Origin: JACXVD01 sp020446665
Lineage (GTDB): Bacteria; Pseudomonadota; Alphaproteobacteria; Sphingomonadales; Sphingomonadaceae
Assembly (NCBI GenBank): GCA_041396905.1
Contig: JAWKXQ010000031.1
Span: 1-15,085 of the forward strand
Reading direction: 5' to 3'
DNA length: 15,085 nt
How positions within the stretch are numbered: position 1 is the first letter of the stretch; every line of letters starts with the position of its first letter. Positions 6,983 through 13,986 of this stretch are shown here, one piece after another. The position numbers and the translations under genes are program-made. The notes beneath the pieces are model-generated. The model was not told the origin of the DNA and ran no database searches. It saw only the letters and a program-made list of their open reading frames with translations.

Positions 6983-7921
6983 TCAGTGCGCCCCTACCTT
7001 CAGCACCTTGTGCAGCACGAAGGCGATCACAGCGCCGAGTATCAGCCCCACCAGTGCTGACAAAACGGCATAGGTCAGCCATCCAAGCACAGCGCCCAGC
7101 GATCCGGCGGCATGTTCGACCATATGCTGCAGCCCATGCGCCGCCTCTGCCGGAGCATGCAGGCCGAGCTCTTCCAGCCCGTGCAGGATAATCCCGCCCC
7201 CGACCCACAGCATCGCCAAAGTGCCGATAAAGGAAAGCGCGACCAGAATGCGCGGCATGGCGTGGAGCAGCATCGCCCCCACGCGCTGCGCCGCGCGGGA
7301 TGCCCGGTTGGCGAGATGCAAGCCAACATCATCCATCTTCACGATCAGCGCGACAGTGCCGTAAACAGCAATAGTGATGGCGATCCCCACCACGGCCAGC
7401 ACGCCTGCGCGCACGATCAGCGATTCATCGGCCACTTCGTTCAGGGCAATCGCCATGATCTCTGCCGAAAGGATCAGGTCGGTCCGGATCGCACCCGACA
7501 CACGCTCTTTCTCAAACTCGACCGGGTCTTCGATCACGTCTTCCAGAGTCTTGCCGTGCTTTTCCCCGCCAAGCCATTCCATCACCTTTTCCGCCCCTTC
7601 ATAGGACAGATAGGCGCCGCCCAGCATCAACAGCGGAGTAATCGCCCAGGGCAGGAACTGGCTGAGCAGCAACGCTGCGGGCAGCAGCAGCACCAGCTTG
7701 TTAAAGAAACTGCCGCGAGTGATCTTCCAGATAATTGGCAATTCACGCGCGGGCGACAGGCCGGTGACATAGGACGGAGTCACCGCCGCATCGTCAATCA
7801 CCACGCCAGCGGCCTTCGAACCGGCCTTTCCGGCTGCGATACTGACATCGTCAATCGAAGCAGAGGCTGCGCGGGCAATTACCGCAACATCGTCCAACAA
7901 GGCGGCAAGTCCACCGGGCAA
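6983..7921 (-). CDS. DUF808 (YedI-like) inner membrane protein
   Basis: The 312-residue protein matches the DUF808 family, whose best known member is E. coli YedI, a membrane protein without an assigned function. It opens with the family-typical GGLAALLDDVAVIARAAS. The DDAAVTPSYVTGL segment follows, then ARELPIIWKITRGSFFNKL before the first membrane helices (about 70-100). Further helices lie around 165-190, 225-245 and near the C-terminal VLHKVLKVGAH. The start codon is TTG, backed by AGGAG seven bases upstream (on the plus strand around 7929-7933). No in-frame ATG lies nearby upstream. The gene follows the glutathione S-transferase gene on the same strand after 77 bases. A link to its neighbours is not evident. 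Confidence 0.9.
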   Translation of the reverse strand: MPGGLAALLDDVAVIARAASASIDDVSIAAGKAGSKAAGVVIDDAAVTPSYVTGLSPARELPIIWKITRGSFFNKLVLLLPAALLLSQFLPWAITPLLMLGGAYLSYEGAEKVMEWLGGEKHGKTLEDVIEDPVEFEKERVSGAIRTDLILSAEIMAIALNEVADESLIVRAGVLAVVGIAITIAVYGTVALIVKMDDVGLHLANRASRAAQRVGAMLLHAMPRILVALSFIGTLAMLWVGGGIILHGLEELGLHAPAEAAHGLQHMVEHAAGSLGAVLGWLTYAVLSALVGLILGAVIAFVLHKVLKVGAH

Positions 7922-7998
7922 ATCAAATCTCCTGGGAGCGTTTCAAGGAAGCGCCTATGTGCTGGAGCGCACGATCTTTTTCAAGCGCCCCGCCCTGT

Positions 7999-8643
7999 CT
8001 ATCCGCCTGTAAAGGGCGAAGGCCCTTCCCGCTCGACAGCCCGGCGATAGCCATCGCGCGCCATCAGCCGGGTGCGATAATCCTTGAGCAGCTGCGGTAC
8101 ACCGTCATCCAGCCCGATCCCCCGGGCCAGAACCAGCGCGTAGCCAATGCAGATATCTGCAACGGTGAAGCGATCCGCACAGAGGAATTCGCGCCCGTCC
8201 GCCAGCCTCTGTTCCAGTTTGATCAGCCGTTTGTGAAACCACCTGCCGTAGGCCTCGCCCGCTTCCTGCAAGCCGCGATCCCGCTCGAACCGGGCAAAGC
8301 GCAGATAGACCGTCTGCGGGAAAGTGATCGTCGCATCAGCGTGATAGGTGAAGTCGAGATAAGCCGCATAATCCGGCTCGCCAGGGCCGATCGCCAGCGA
8401 CGAGGGACCGCCCCGCGTGGCGAGATAATGCGCAATCGCGCAGCTTTCGGTCATCTGCGCATCGCCATCCACCAGCAGGGGAACAGTGCCGAGCGGGTTC
8501 AGTTCGAGATAGTCTGGCTGCATCGCACGGGGCGGAAAGGGCATCAGCCGCAGATCAATATCCACCCCAGCCTCCTCTGCCGCCCATGTCGCGCGCAGGC
8601 CGCGCGAACCCGCGCAAGTGTAGAGCGTCGGCTTGCCAGTCAT
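7999..8643 (-). CDS. Glutathione S-transferase family protein
   Basis: With ATG at 8643 the protein has 214 residues, normal for a soluble GST. The N-terminal thioredoxin-like half contains TLYTCAGSRG (6-15), where a serine or cysteine is likely to activate glutathione. NPLGTVPLLVDG (49-60) carries the cis-proline, and MTESCAIAHYL (64-74) has the glutathione-binding E66-S67 pair. The all-helical C-terminal half has FTVADICIGYALVLARG, the usual GST N-capping and hydrophobic staple region. GGAG nine bases upstream of the ATG favours this start over an in-frame TTG at 8694, which would add 17 residues. GSTs conjugate or reduce electrophiles; the natural substrate is unknown. It diverges from rpsF. 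Confidence 0.9.
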   Translation of the reverse strand: MTGKPTLYTCAGSRGLRATWAAEEAGVDIDLRLMPFPPRAMQPDYLELNPLGTVPLLVDGDAQMTESCAIAHYLATRGGPSSLAIGPGEPDYAAYLDFTYHADATITFPQTVYLRFARFERDRGLQEAGEAYGRWFHKRLIKLEQRLADGREFLCADRFTVADICIGYALVLARGIGLDDGVPQLLKDYRTRLMARDGYRRAVEREGPSPFTGG

Positions 8644-8719
8644 CCCTGCAGTCTCCTTTGGCCGCCTGCTATTACACGCCACTGGCGAAGGCAATTGCGA
8701 TGGCCCCGGCTGTCAGCGC

Positions 8720-8747
8720 TTGCATTCCCGCCAAATCCCGCTAAGAG
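8720..8747 (+). promoter_or_regulatory. Possible promoter of the rpsF operon
   Basis: TTGCAT at 8720-8725 and TAAGAG at 8742-8747 are separated by 16 bases and lie about 115 bases ahead of rpsF. The -10 is a poor match to the consensus. A ribosomal protein operon would be expected to have a strong promoter, so the true one may be elsewhere in 8650-8800. Confidence 0.3.
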
Positions 8748-8763
8748 CGCCGCTTCCCTGCCC

Positions 8764-8860
8764 CCGATCAGATCGGTTGGCCGGGAAAGAAGAAAGCCGG
8801 AGGGGCCCCCGCGCGGTGTGGGACAAGCCAGCGATCGGCAGGAAGTGAAAGGAAGACCGC
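8764..8860 (+). promoter_or_regulatory. rpsF 5' leader with candidate secondary structure
   Basis: The leader contains CCGATC (8764-8769), which can pair either with the adjacent GATCGG (8771-8776, forming a dyad with one central base) or with GATCGG at 8833-8838, just upstream of the ribosome site. GGGGCCCC lies between them (8802-8809). rpsF leaders in many bacteria bind the S6:S18 complex and repress translation. I could not match this leader to that motif by eye, so autoregulation is only suggested. GGAAG at 8851-8855 is the ribosome site. Confidence 0.25.
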
Positions 8861-9226
8861 ATGGCTCTTTACGAGCATGTATTCCTTGCGCGCCAGGATC
8901 TGAGCCAGGCTCAGGTCGATGCATTGGCAGCGCAGGCTACTGAAATCATCGAAGCGAATGAAGGCAAGGTCACCAAGACGGAGACCTGGGGCCTGAAGAA
9001 CCTCGCTTACAAGATCGACCGCAACCGCAAGGCGCATTTCGTGATGCTCAATATTGAGGGTCCGGGCAGCCTCGTTGCCGAGCTTGAGCGCCAGGCGCGC
9101 ATCAACGAAGACATCATCCGCTACATGACCATCGCCGTGGAAGAACACGAAGAAGGCCCGAGCGTGATGATGCGCAAGAATGAACGCGACCGCAAGCGTC
9201 GCTCTGACCGTGAGGAGCGCGACTGA
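8861..9226 (+). CDS. rpsF: 30S ribosomal protein S6
   Basis: The 121-residue protein reads as S6 throughout. MALYEHVFLARQDLS starts the first strand, GKVTKTETWGLKNLAYKI is the conserved central segment, and NEDIIRYMTIAVEEH is the last strand. A basic tail rich in Arg/Lys/Asp (about 105-121) extends beyond the folded core, as in many alphaproteobacteria. S6 binds S18 and 16S rRNA on the platform of the small subunit. A GGAAG ribosome site precedes the ATG. The stop codon shares one base with the rpsR start (TGATG at 9224-9228), so S6 and S18, which bind as a pair, are probably made by coupled translation. Confidence 0.98.
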   Translation: MALYEHVFLARQDLSQAQVDALAAQATEIIEANEGKVTKTETWGLKNLAYKIDRNRKAHFVMLNIEGPGSLVAELERQARINEDIIRYMTIAVEEHEEGPSVMMRKNERDRKRRSDREERD

Positions 9227-9450
9227 TGGCCCGCCCGTTTTTCCGCCGCCGCAAGTCCTGCCCCTTTGCAGGCAAGAATGCGCCGAAGATCGATTACAAG
9301 GATGTGCGCCTGCTGCAGGGCTTCATGTCCGAACGCGGCAAGATTGTGCCGTCCCGCATCACCGCCGTCAGCGCCAAGAAGCAGCGTGAACTGGCCAAGG
9401 CCATCAAGCGCGCTCGCCAGATTGGCCTGCTGCCCTACATCGTGAAGTAA
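9226..9450 (+). CDS. rpsR: 30S ribosomal protein S18
   Basis: The 74-residue protein is a standard S18. FFRRRKSCPFAGKNAPKIDYKDVRLL is its conserved start (here split as FFRRRKSCPF and the following strand), and RGKIVPSRITAVSAKKQREL plus AIKRARQIGLLPY form the rRNA-binding core. S18 pairs with S6 on the 30S platform. The start overlaps the end of rpsF by one base, and GAGGAG inside the end of rpsF sits about eight bases upstream as its ribosome site. rplI follows after 12 bases. The usual CPF...K motif retains a single cysteine, so no zinc site is suggested. Confidence 0.98.
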   Translation: MARPFFRRRKSCPFAGKNAPKIDYKDVRLLQGFMSERGKIVPSRITAVSAKKQRELAKAIKRARQIGLLPYIVK

Positions 9451-9462
9451 GGGAGAAGACAC

Positions 9463-10074
9463 ATGGATATCATTCTCCTCGAACGCGTGGAAAAGCTGGG
9501 CGCGATGGGTGACATCGTGACCGTCAAGGACGGTTATGCCCGCAACTTCCTGCTCCCGCAGAAGAAGGCCCTGCGCGCCAACGACGCCAACAAGAAGGTG
9601 TATGAGGCAAACCGCGATCGCCTGGAAAAGGAAAATGCCGAGCGCCGTTCCGATGCTGAAAAGGCTGGTGAAAAGGTTGCAGGCACGGAAATCGTCCTGA
9701 TCCGCGCTTCGTCCAACACTGGCCAGCTCTACGGTTCGGTCAATGTCCGCGACATCGTGGCTGGTCTGGCTGACAAGGGCCATGAGATCGACAAGAAGGC
9801 GGTCATCATGGGCCACCCGATCAAGACACTGGGCATGCATGATGTGCGCATCGACCTGCACCCCGAAGTCTCGGTCACGATCAAGGCCAATGTCGCCCGT
9901 TCGGACGACGAAGCTGAGCTGCAGAGCGCAGGCGTGGACGTGATCAAGCAGATGTTCGAAGACGAAGCTTCCGAGAAGGAAGGCTTCACCGAAGCTGTTG
10001 ATCCGACGCTGGAACCGGGCGAAATCCCGGCCGACATGCTGGAAGGCAATTCGGACGACGCTGAAGAAGCCTGA
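9463..10074 (+). CDS. rplI: 50S ribosomal protein L9, long form
   Basis: MDIILLERVEKLGAMGDIVTVKDGYARNFLLP is the classic L9 N-domain, here noted as MDIILLERVEKLG followed by GDIVTVKDGYARNFLLP. A long charged helix runs to about residue 75, and the C-domain spans GSVNVRDIVAGL to PEVSVTIKANVAR (about 90-150). The protein has 203 residues against roughly 150 in E. coli. The excess is an acidic tail after about residue 160, rich in Glu, Asp and Ala. L9 bridges ribosome regions near the L1 stalk and helps maintain reading frame. GGGAG upstream of the ATG gives the ribosome site. The gene closes the rpsF-rpsR-rplI operon and is followed by a strong hairpin terminator. Confidence 0.97.
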   Translation: MDIILLERVEKLGAMGDIVTVKDGYARNFLLPQKKALRANDANKKVYEANRDRLEKENAERRSDAEKAGEKVAGTEIVLIRASSNTGQLYGSVNVRDIVAGLADKGHEIDKKAVIMGHPIKTLGMHDVRIDLHPEVSVTIKANVARSDDEAELQSAGVDVIKQMFEDEASEKEGFTEAVDPTLEPGEIPADMLEGNSDDAEEA

Positions 10075-10097
10075 GGCTCCTTTTTCGCATCAGTGAC

Positions 10098-10139
10098 AAG
10101 AAAAGACCCGCCCGGCAATGCCGCGGCGGGTTTTTTCTT
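10098..10139. terminator. Bidirectional rho-independent terminator (rplI / GNAT gene)
   Basis: CCCGCC (10107-10112) pairs with GGCGGG (10125-10130). The inner CGGC (10113-10116) and GCCG (10120-10123) continue the stem around an AAT loop, with C10124 bulged. TTTTTTCTT follows at 10131-10139. The left flank AAGAAAAGA gives a matching T-rich run on the other strand, so the signal can end both rplI and the converging acetyltransferase gene, which stops at 10155. Confidence 0.9.
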
Positions 10140-10154
10140 GTTCGGCTGGGAGCG

Positions 10155-10679
10155 CTACGCAAATCGCTGGGAGAGCACCACCAATTGCGGGTCGCCGTCA
10201 AAGCCACGCGGCACAAAGCCTTTTTCCCGTTCCAGCTCGATAGCAGCATGGTTTTCGCGATCCTCGATGGCAATCACTTCGCGCACGCCGCGCCGCTGGG
10301 CCTCGTGAGCCAGCAGGTCCAGCAGCGACCAGCCGATGCCCCGTCCTCGATAATCGGCGCGGACTGATATCGCCACCTCAGCCACTTCCATCGGATTGTC
10401 ACAGGCCAGCATGGCCACGGCGACAAGCTCCCCGTTATCTCCGCGAAAGGCGAGGAAGGTTTCACGTCGGAAATGGTCTGTTTCCAGCATCGGCGCCAAT
10501 TGCTCATGCCCGACATTGCCCTGCGCTGAAAAGAAGCGGAACCGCCGGTCGTCCTCACTGACCTGGTCATAGAAGGCCTGCATCACGGCTTCGTCTTCGG
10601 GTGAAGCCGCTCGCACGGCCAGCCCCAGCCCTGTTCGGGTACGAACGATCTGCAGCATGTTTTCATGAATCGGAGTCAC
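10155..10679 (-). CDS. GNAT-family N-acetyltransferase
   Basis: The 174-residue protein has the GNAT fold. VAEVAISVRADYRGRGIGWSLLDLL (split here as VAEVAISVRADYRG and RGIGWSLLDLL) contains motif A with the R/QxxGxG/A acetyl-CoA pyrophosphate loop (RGRGIG). The following VREVIAIEDRENHAAIEL is motif B. The N-terminal AFYDQVSEDDRRFRFF resembles the start of the acetyltransferase domain in Pat-type protein acetyltransferases, but the protein stands alone and its substrate is unknown. The start is GTG at 10679, chosen because AGGAGG sits seven bases upstream. ATG at 10658 (residue 8) lacks a better site. The gene ends at a terminator shared with rplI. Confidence 0.9.
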   Translation of the reverse strand: MTPIHENMLQIVRTRTGLGLAVRAASPEDEAVMQAFYDQVSEDDRRFRFFSAQGNVGHEQLAPMLETDHFRRETFLAFRGDNGELVAVAMLACDNPMEVAEVAISVRADYRGRGIGWSLLDLLAHEAQRRGVREVIAIEDRENHAAIELEREKGFVPRGFDGDPQLVVLSQRFA

Positions 10680-10807
10680 AGCCTTACCTCCTGCGTTCTG
10701 GCAGTTTCACCTGTTCTCCTCGCAGTCTTCATGCGCGCGCAGCCGCACCGTTTCATTGACCAGCAACAAATTGTGCAGCGCACATAAAAATTCCGTCACA
10801 ATCCGCG

Positions 10808-10842
10808 TTGCAGTTTCACATTCCTGTGCTTAAGAACTGCAG
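10808..10842 (+). promoter_or_regulatory. Possible amn promoter, leaderless start
   Basis: TTGCAG (10808-10813) and TAAGAA (10831-10836) are 17 bases apart. Transcription would begin about seven bases after the -10, at the amn ATG at 10843. No Shine-Dalgarno sequence precedes that ATG, consistent with a leaderless mRNA. The -35 is TTG plus mismatches, so support is modest. Confidence 0.35.
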
Positions 10843-12282
10843 ATGGAAACACCTGAAACTATTATAGACCAGCTCCGCGCCAGCCATGATTGCGCGGTCG
10901 AAACGCTCCGCGCCGATATCCTTGCCTTTGCAAAGGACGGCACCCTACCCCCCGCCAGCCGCCGGAAAGACGGGAGCTATTGCTACCCCGAATTACGGCT
11001 GCATTTCGCCGGGGAAGGCGAACCGAGCGACCGCAGCCGCGCCTTTGGCCGGCTGGAGGCCACCGGCACCTATGCTACAACTGTCACCCGACCAGCGCTT
11101 TATGCAGACTATCTGGGGGAACAGCTCGCGCTGATCACGCGGGATTACAAAGTCCGCATCGAAATCAGCCCGTCGCGGCAGGAAATCCCTTTCCCCTATG
11201 TGCTGGACGGACAACAGGGCGCGGCCATGGCCGGTATCAGCCCGCAAATACTGGCCAAGCATTTCCCGGCAACGGACCTTGCCCTGATCGGCGATGAACT
11301 GGCCGACGGGATCGAATTCGACAGCGGCGAAGAAACCATGCCACTGTCGCTGTTTGACGGGCTGCGCACGGATTATTCGCTGGCACGCCTCGCCCACTAT
11401 ACGGGCACAGCGCCGGAGCATTTCCAGCGCTACATCCTGTTCACCAACTATCACCGCTATGTCGATGAATTTGTGGATTGGGGCGCACGGCAATTGGGCA
11501 AGGACGGCTATACCGCCCTCTCCGGCGCCGGCGGGCTGCATCTCGATGCAGCGACGGACAATGCGCATGACCAATTGTCTGACACAGCATGGCGGCGCCA
11601 CCAGATGCCCGCCTATCACCTGATGCGGCCGGATCGCAGCGGGATTACGCTGGTCAATATCGGTGTCGGCCCCTCAAACGCGAAGACAATCTGCGATCAC
11701 CTCGCCGTGCTGCGGCCAGAAGCGTGGCTGATGATTGGCCATTGCGGAGGCTTGCGATCGAGCCAGCGGATCGGTGACTTTGTGCTTGCCCACGCCTATT
11801 TGCGCGATGACCATGTGCTTGATGCAGTATTGCCACCGGAAATCCCGATCCCGCCCATCGCTGAAGTGCAGCAAGCTCTGGCCGGAGCGGCAGAGGAAGT
11901 GTCCGGCTCGCAAGGCGCAAACCTCAAACAGCGTATGCGCACCGGCACAGTGGTGACGACGGACGACCGCAATTGGGAACTGCTCTACACCTCCAGCGCC
12001 AAGCGTTTCTCCCAAAGCCGCGCCATTGCCATCGAAATGGAAAGCGCCACTATCGCTGCGCAGGGTTACCGCTTCCGCGTACCCTATGGCACGCTGCTCT
12101 GCGTCAGTGACAAGCCACTGCATGGCGAGATCAAGCTGCCGGGCCAGGCCAACCAGTTCTATGAAGAGGCCATCGCGGCCCATTTGCAGATTGGCATCAT
12201 CGCCTGCAAGCGCTTGCGCGAAGAAGGGGATGGCCTGCACAGCCGCAAGCTGCGCGCCTTTAACGAGCCGCCGTTTCGCTAG
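10843..12282 (+). CDS. amn: AMP nucleosidase
   Basis: The 479-residue protein has the length and layout of Amn, which hydrolyses AMP to adenine and ribose 5-phosphate and so sets adenylate levels. The N-terminal AMN domain (about 1-165) includes YCYPELRLHF and YADYLGEQLALI. The C-terminal nucleoside-phosphorylase fold (about 265-450) has GITLVNIGVGPSNAKTICDHL, here GITLVNIGVG then PSNAKTICDHL. WLMIGHCGGLR is its phosphate-ring loop, and AIAIEMESATIAAQGY carries the MES ribose-binding motif. VSDKPLHGEIKLPGQ provides the base-binding aspartate. The ATG has no ribosome site but a promoter-like pair lies just upstream. It converges on the protease gene with a 27-base gap. No defect is seen. Confidence 0.93.
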   Translation: METPETIIDQLRASHDCAVETLRADILAFAKDGTLPPASRRKDGSYCYPELRLHFAGEGEPSDRSRAFGRLEATGTYATTVTRPALYADYLGEQLALITRDYKVRIEISPSRQEIPFPYVLDGQQGAAMAGISPQILAKHFPATDLALIGDELADGIEFDSGEETMPLSLFDGLRTDYSLARLAHYTGTAPEHFQRYILFTNYHRYVDEFVDWGARQLGKDGYTALSGAGGLHLDAATDNAHDQLSDTAWRRHQMPAYHLMRPDRSGITLVNIGVGPSNAKTICDHLAVLRPEAWLMIGHCGGLRSSQRIGDFVLAHAYLRDDHVLDAVLPPEIPIPPIAEVQQALAGAAEEVSGSQGANLKQRMRTGTVVTTDDRNWELLYTSSAKRFSQSRAIAIEMESATIAAQGYRFRVPYGTLLCVSDKPLHGEIKLPGQANQFYEEAIAAHLQIGIIACKRLREEGDGLHSRKLRAFNEPPFR

Positions 12283-12309
12283 AGTCACCGTGATGGGTCG
12301 GAAACTGCT

Positions 12310-12987
12310 CTAAGGCGCAGAATCTGGGGGCGACGCAATTGCCAATCCCTGTTTCGGCACCAGGATCAGCGTGTCGCCTTCGACCCGCCAGCTTTCCAGC
12401 TGGCTGAGCAAATTCATGCCAATCACATTGGTGTCGCCAATATTGGTGACAATGACTGCTTCCAGACTGCTGGCGGAAATATTGCCCGCATGCAGCTCGT
12501 TCAGCGTAGTCAGGTAAGCAGCCGTCGCCCCATTGGCGGTGTTTAGCTGGATCGGAATACCGCCATTGCTACGCGGCAAGTCCAGATCCTCTGCCAGCTC
12601 TGACGAAATTGCAGTCAGTGTTGCCCCGGTATCGACAAGGAAGGGTGCTTCTTTCCCATTCACGGTCGCCAGCAGCCAGAAATGACCGTCCGGCGCCATC
12701 TTTACGCGCGTTTCCCCACCGCTGACGACTTGTTCGGGAATGTCCATGTCCGAAAAAGCCAGGTTCATGCGCGGGTCGATATGGGAAAGTTGCAGCACCA
12801 CCGTGGCGAGGATGGCCACCAGCGCAATTGTGCTCATGCGGCCAATTGCCGTGCCTAGTGGCGCGCCCTTGCTCCGCATGCGACTGCCCAGCCAGCCAAG
12901 CACCAGCGCCGACACGGTCGCCACCAACAGCAGGCCGCGCGGTATTGCGCGGATCAGCTCTGCTGCCTGGTCCCACATGTCAGCCAT
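12310..12987 (-). CDS. Membrane-anchored retropepsin-like aspartic protease (TIGR02281-type)
   Basis: The 225-residue protein has two hydrophobic segments near the N-terminus (about 18-34 and 52-68), followed by a soluble domain. That domain contains FLVDTGATLTAIS (117-127 region) with the catalytic D119-T120-G121 triad of retropepsin-like proteases. VIGMNLLSQLESW (about 188-200) matches the conserved LGMxxL segment that closes the domain in this bacterial family. Pepsin folds with one DTG act as dimers, so the enzyme is expected to be a homodimer facing the periplasm; its substrate is unknown. GGAG spanning the egtD stop, seven bases before the ATG, suggests translational coupling to egtD. 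The gap from egtD is only 12 bases. Confidence 0.85.
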   Translation of the reverse strand: MADMWDQAAELIRAIPRGLLLVATVSALVLGWLGSRMRSKGAPLGTAIGRMSTIALVAILATVVLQLSHIDPRMNLAFSDMDIPEQVVSGGETRVKMAPDGHFWLLATVNGKEAPFLVDTGATLTAISSELAEDLDLPRSNGGIPIQLNTANGATAAYLTTLNELHAGNISASSLEAVIVTNIGDTNVIGMNLLSQLESWRVEGDTLILVPKQGLAIASPPDSAP

Positions 12988-12999
12988 CCTGCCGCTCCA

Positions 13000-13986
13000 T
13001 CACGGTGCATTTCGCGGCAAGGTAGCATTGGCCAGGATCAGCGAGAAGCGTCCTTCTGTGTCGGTCCAGCGCTCCAGCGGGGTCCAACCCCCGGCAAGCA
13101 GCAACATATTGGCGCTGCGTCGGTCGAATTTGTGGCTGTTTTCCGTGTGGATGGTCTCGCCCTGTTCGAGCGAGAAGCTTTGGCCAGACACTTCGAAGCA
13201 AATCGGGCGCAGTGCTTCCAGATGCATTTCGATCCGCGCGAAATCATCGTTCCAGCACGCGACATGGCGCAGGGCATCCAGCGGGATCGTGCCATCCAGT
13301 TCGCGATTGATCCGGCGGATCAGATTGAGGTTGAAGTCTGCTGTCACCCCAGCGCCATCGTCATAGGCTGCTTCCAGCACTTCGATATCCTTGATCAGGT
13401 CCATCCCGATCAGCAGCTGCGACGCTTCACCCAGCGTAGCCCGCATCGAACGCAGGAGATCCACAGCCGTGCGCGCCACCATATTGCCGATGGTCGATCC
13501 GGGGAAGAAACCAAGCTTGGGTATATCCCGCACCTGATCAGGCAAAGCGACTTGGCGGGTGAAGTCCGCCTCCACCGGGTAAATCGGCAAGCCGGGAAAT
13601 TTCGTCGAGAGGTCCGCTGCTGCCGCACGCAGGAAATCACCCGAAATGTCGAGCGGCACATAGGCCGCCGGATCTATCGCGCGCAGCAAAAGCGGGGTCT
13701 TCACTGAACTGCCCGAGCCAAACTCAACCACCGCCTTGCCTCGCCCGATCAGCCGCGCGAAGTCCGCGCCGCGTTCCGTCAGAATCTCCGTTTCCGCACG
13801 GGTCGGGTAGTATTCGGGCAGAGCGGTGATCGCCTCAAACAGCTCCGACCCGGCATCGTCATAGAACCAGCGCGCTGGGATTGCCTTGGGCTGCTGCTGC
13901 AATCCGGCCAGCACATCGGCACGGAAGGCGCGGTCTACACCGCTATCATCAAGGTTTACGAGCTTGAGGCCTTGGTTAGTTGTCAT
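13000..13986 (-). CDS. egtD: L-histidine N(alpha)-methyltransferase
   Basis: EgtD trimethylates histidine to hercynine with SAM, the first step of ergothioneine synthesis. The 328-residue protein carries the family landmarks. ARWFYDDAGSELFEAIT (38-54) and LPEYYPTRAETEIL (56-69) form the histidine-binding end. VVEFGSGSSVKT (87-97 region) is the SAM loop. FFPGSTIGN (160-168) contains the substrate-binding asparagine. IHTENSHKF (279-287) places glutamate and serine at positions like the E282/S284 pair of the mycobacterial enzyme. The ATG at 13986 overlaps the egtB stop by one base (TGATG) and has AAGGA upstream. It is chosen over a start 13 codons earlier inside egtB. No defect is visible. Confidence 0.95.
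   Translation of the reverse strand: MTTNQGLKLVNLDDSGVDRAFRADVLAGLQQQPKAIPARWFYDDAGSELFEAITALPEYYPTRAETEILTERGADFARLIGRGKAVVEFGSGSSVKTPLLLRAIDPAAYVPLDISGDFLRAAAADLSTKFPGLPIYPVEADFTRQVALPDQVRDIPKLGFFPGSTIGNMVARTAVDLLRSMRATLGEASQLLIGMDLIKDIEVLEAAYDDGAGVTADFNLNLIRRINRELDGTIPLDALRHVACWNDDFARIEMHLEALRPICFEVSGQSFSLEQGETIHTENSHKFDRRSANMLLLAGGWTPLERWTDTEGRFSLILANATLPRNAP

Noticed and set aside
7112..8943. Two long open frames on the plus strand (7112-8050 and 7957-8943)
   Set aside because: They lie antisense to the DUF808 and GST genes, which have clear family motifs; their translations are rich in His, Arg and Gln with no recognisable domain.
9121..9861. 246-residue minus-strand open frame across rpsF, rpsR and rplI
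   Set aside because: It is antisense to three certain ribosomal protein genes and shows no motif.
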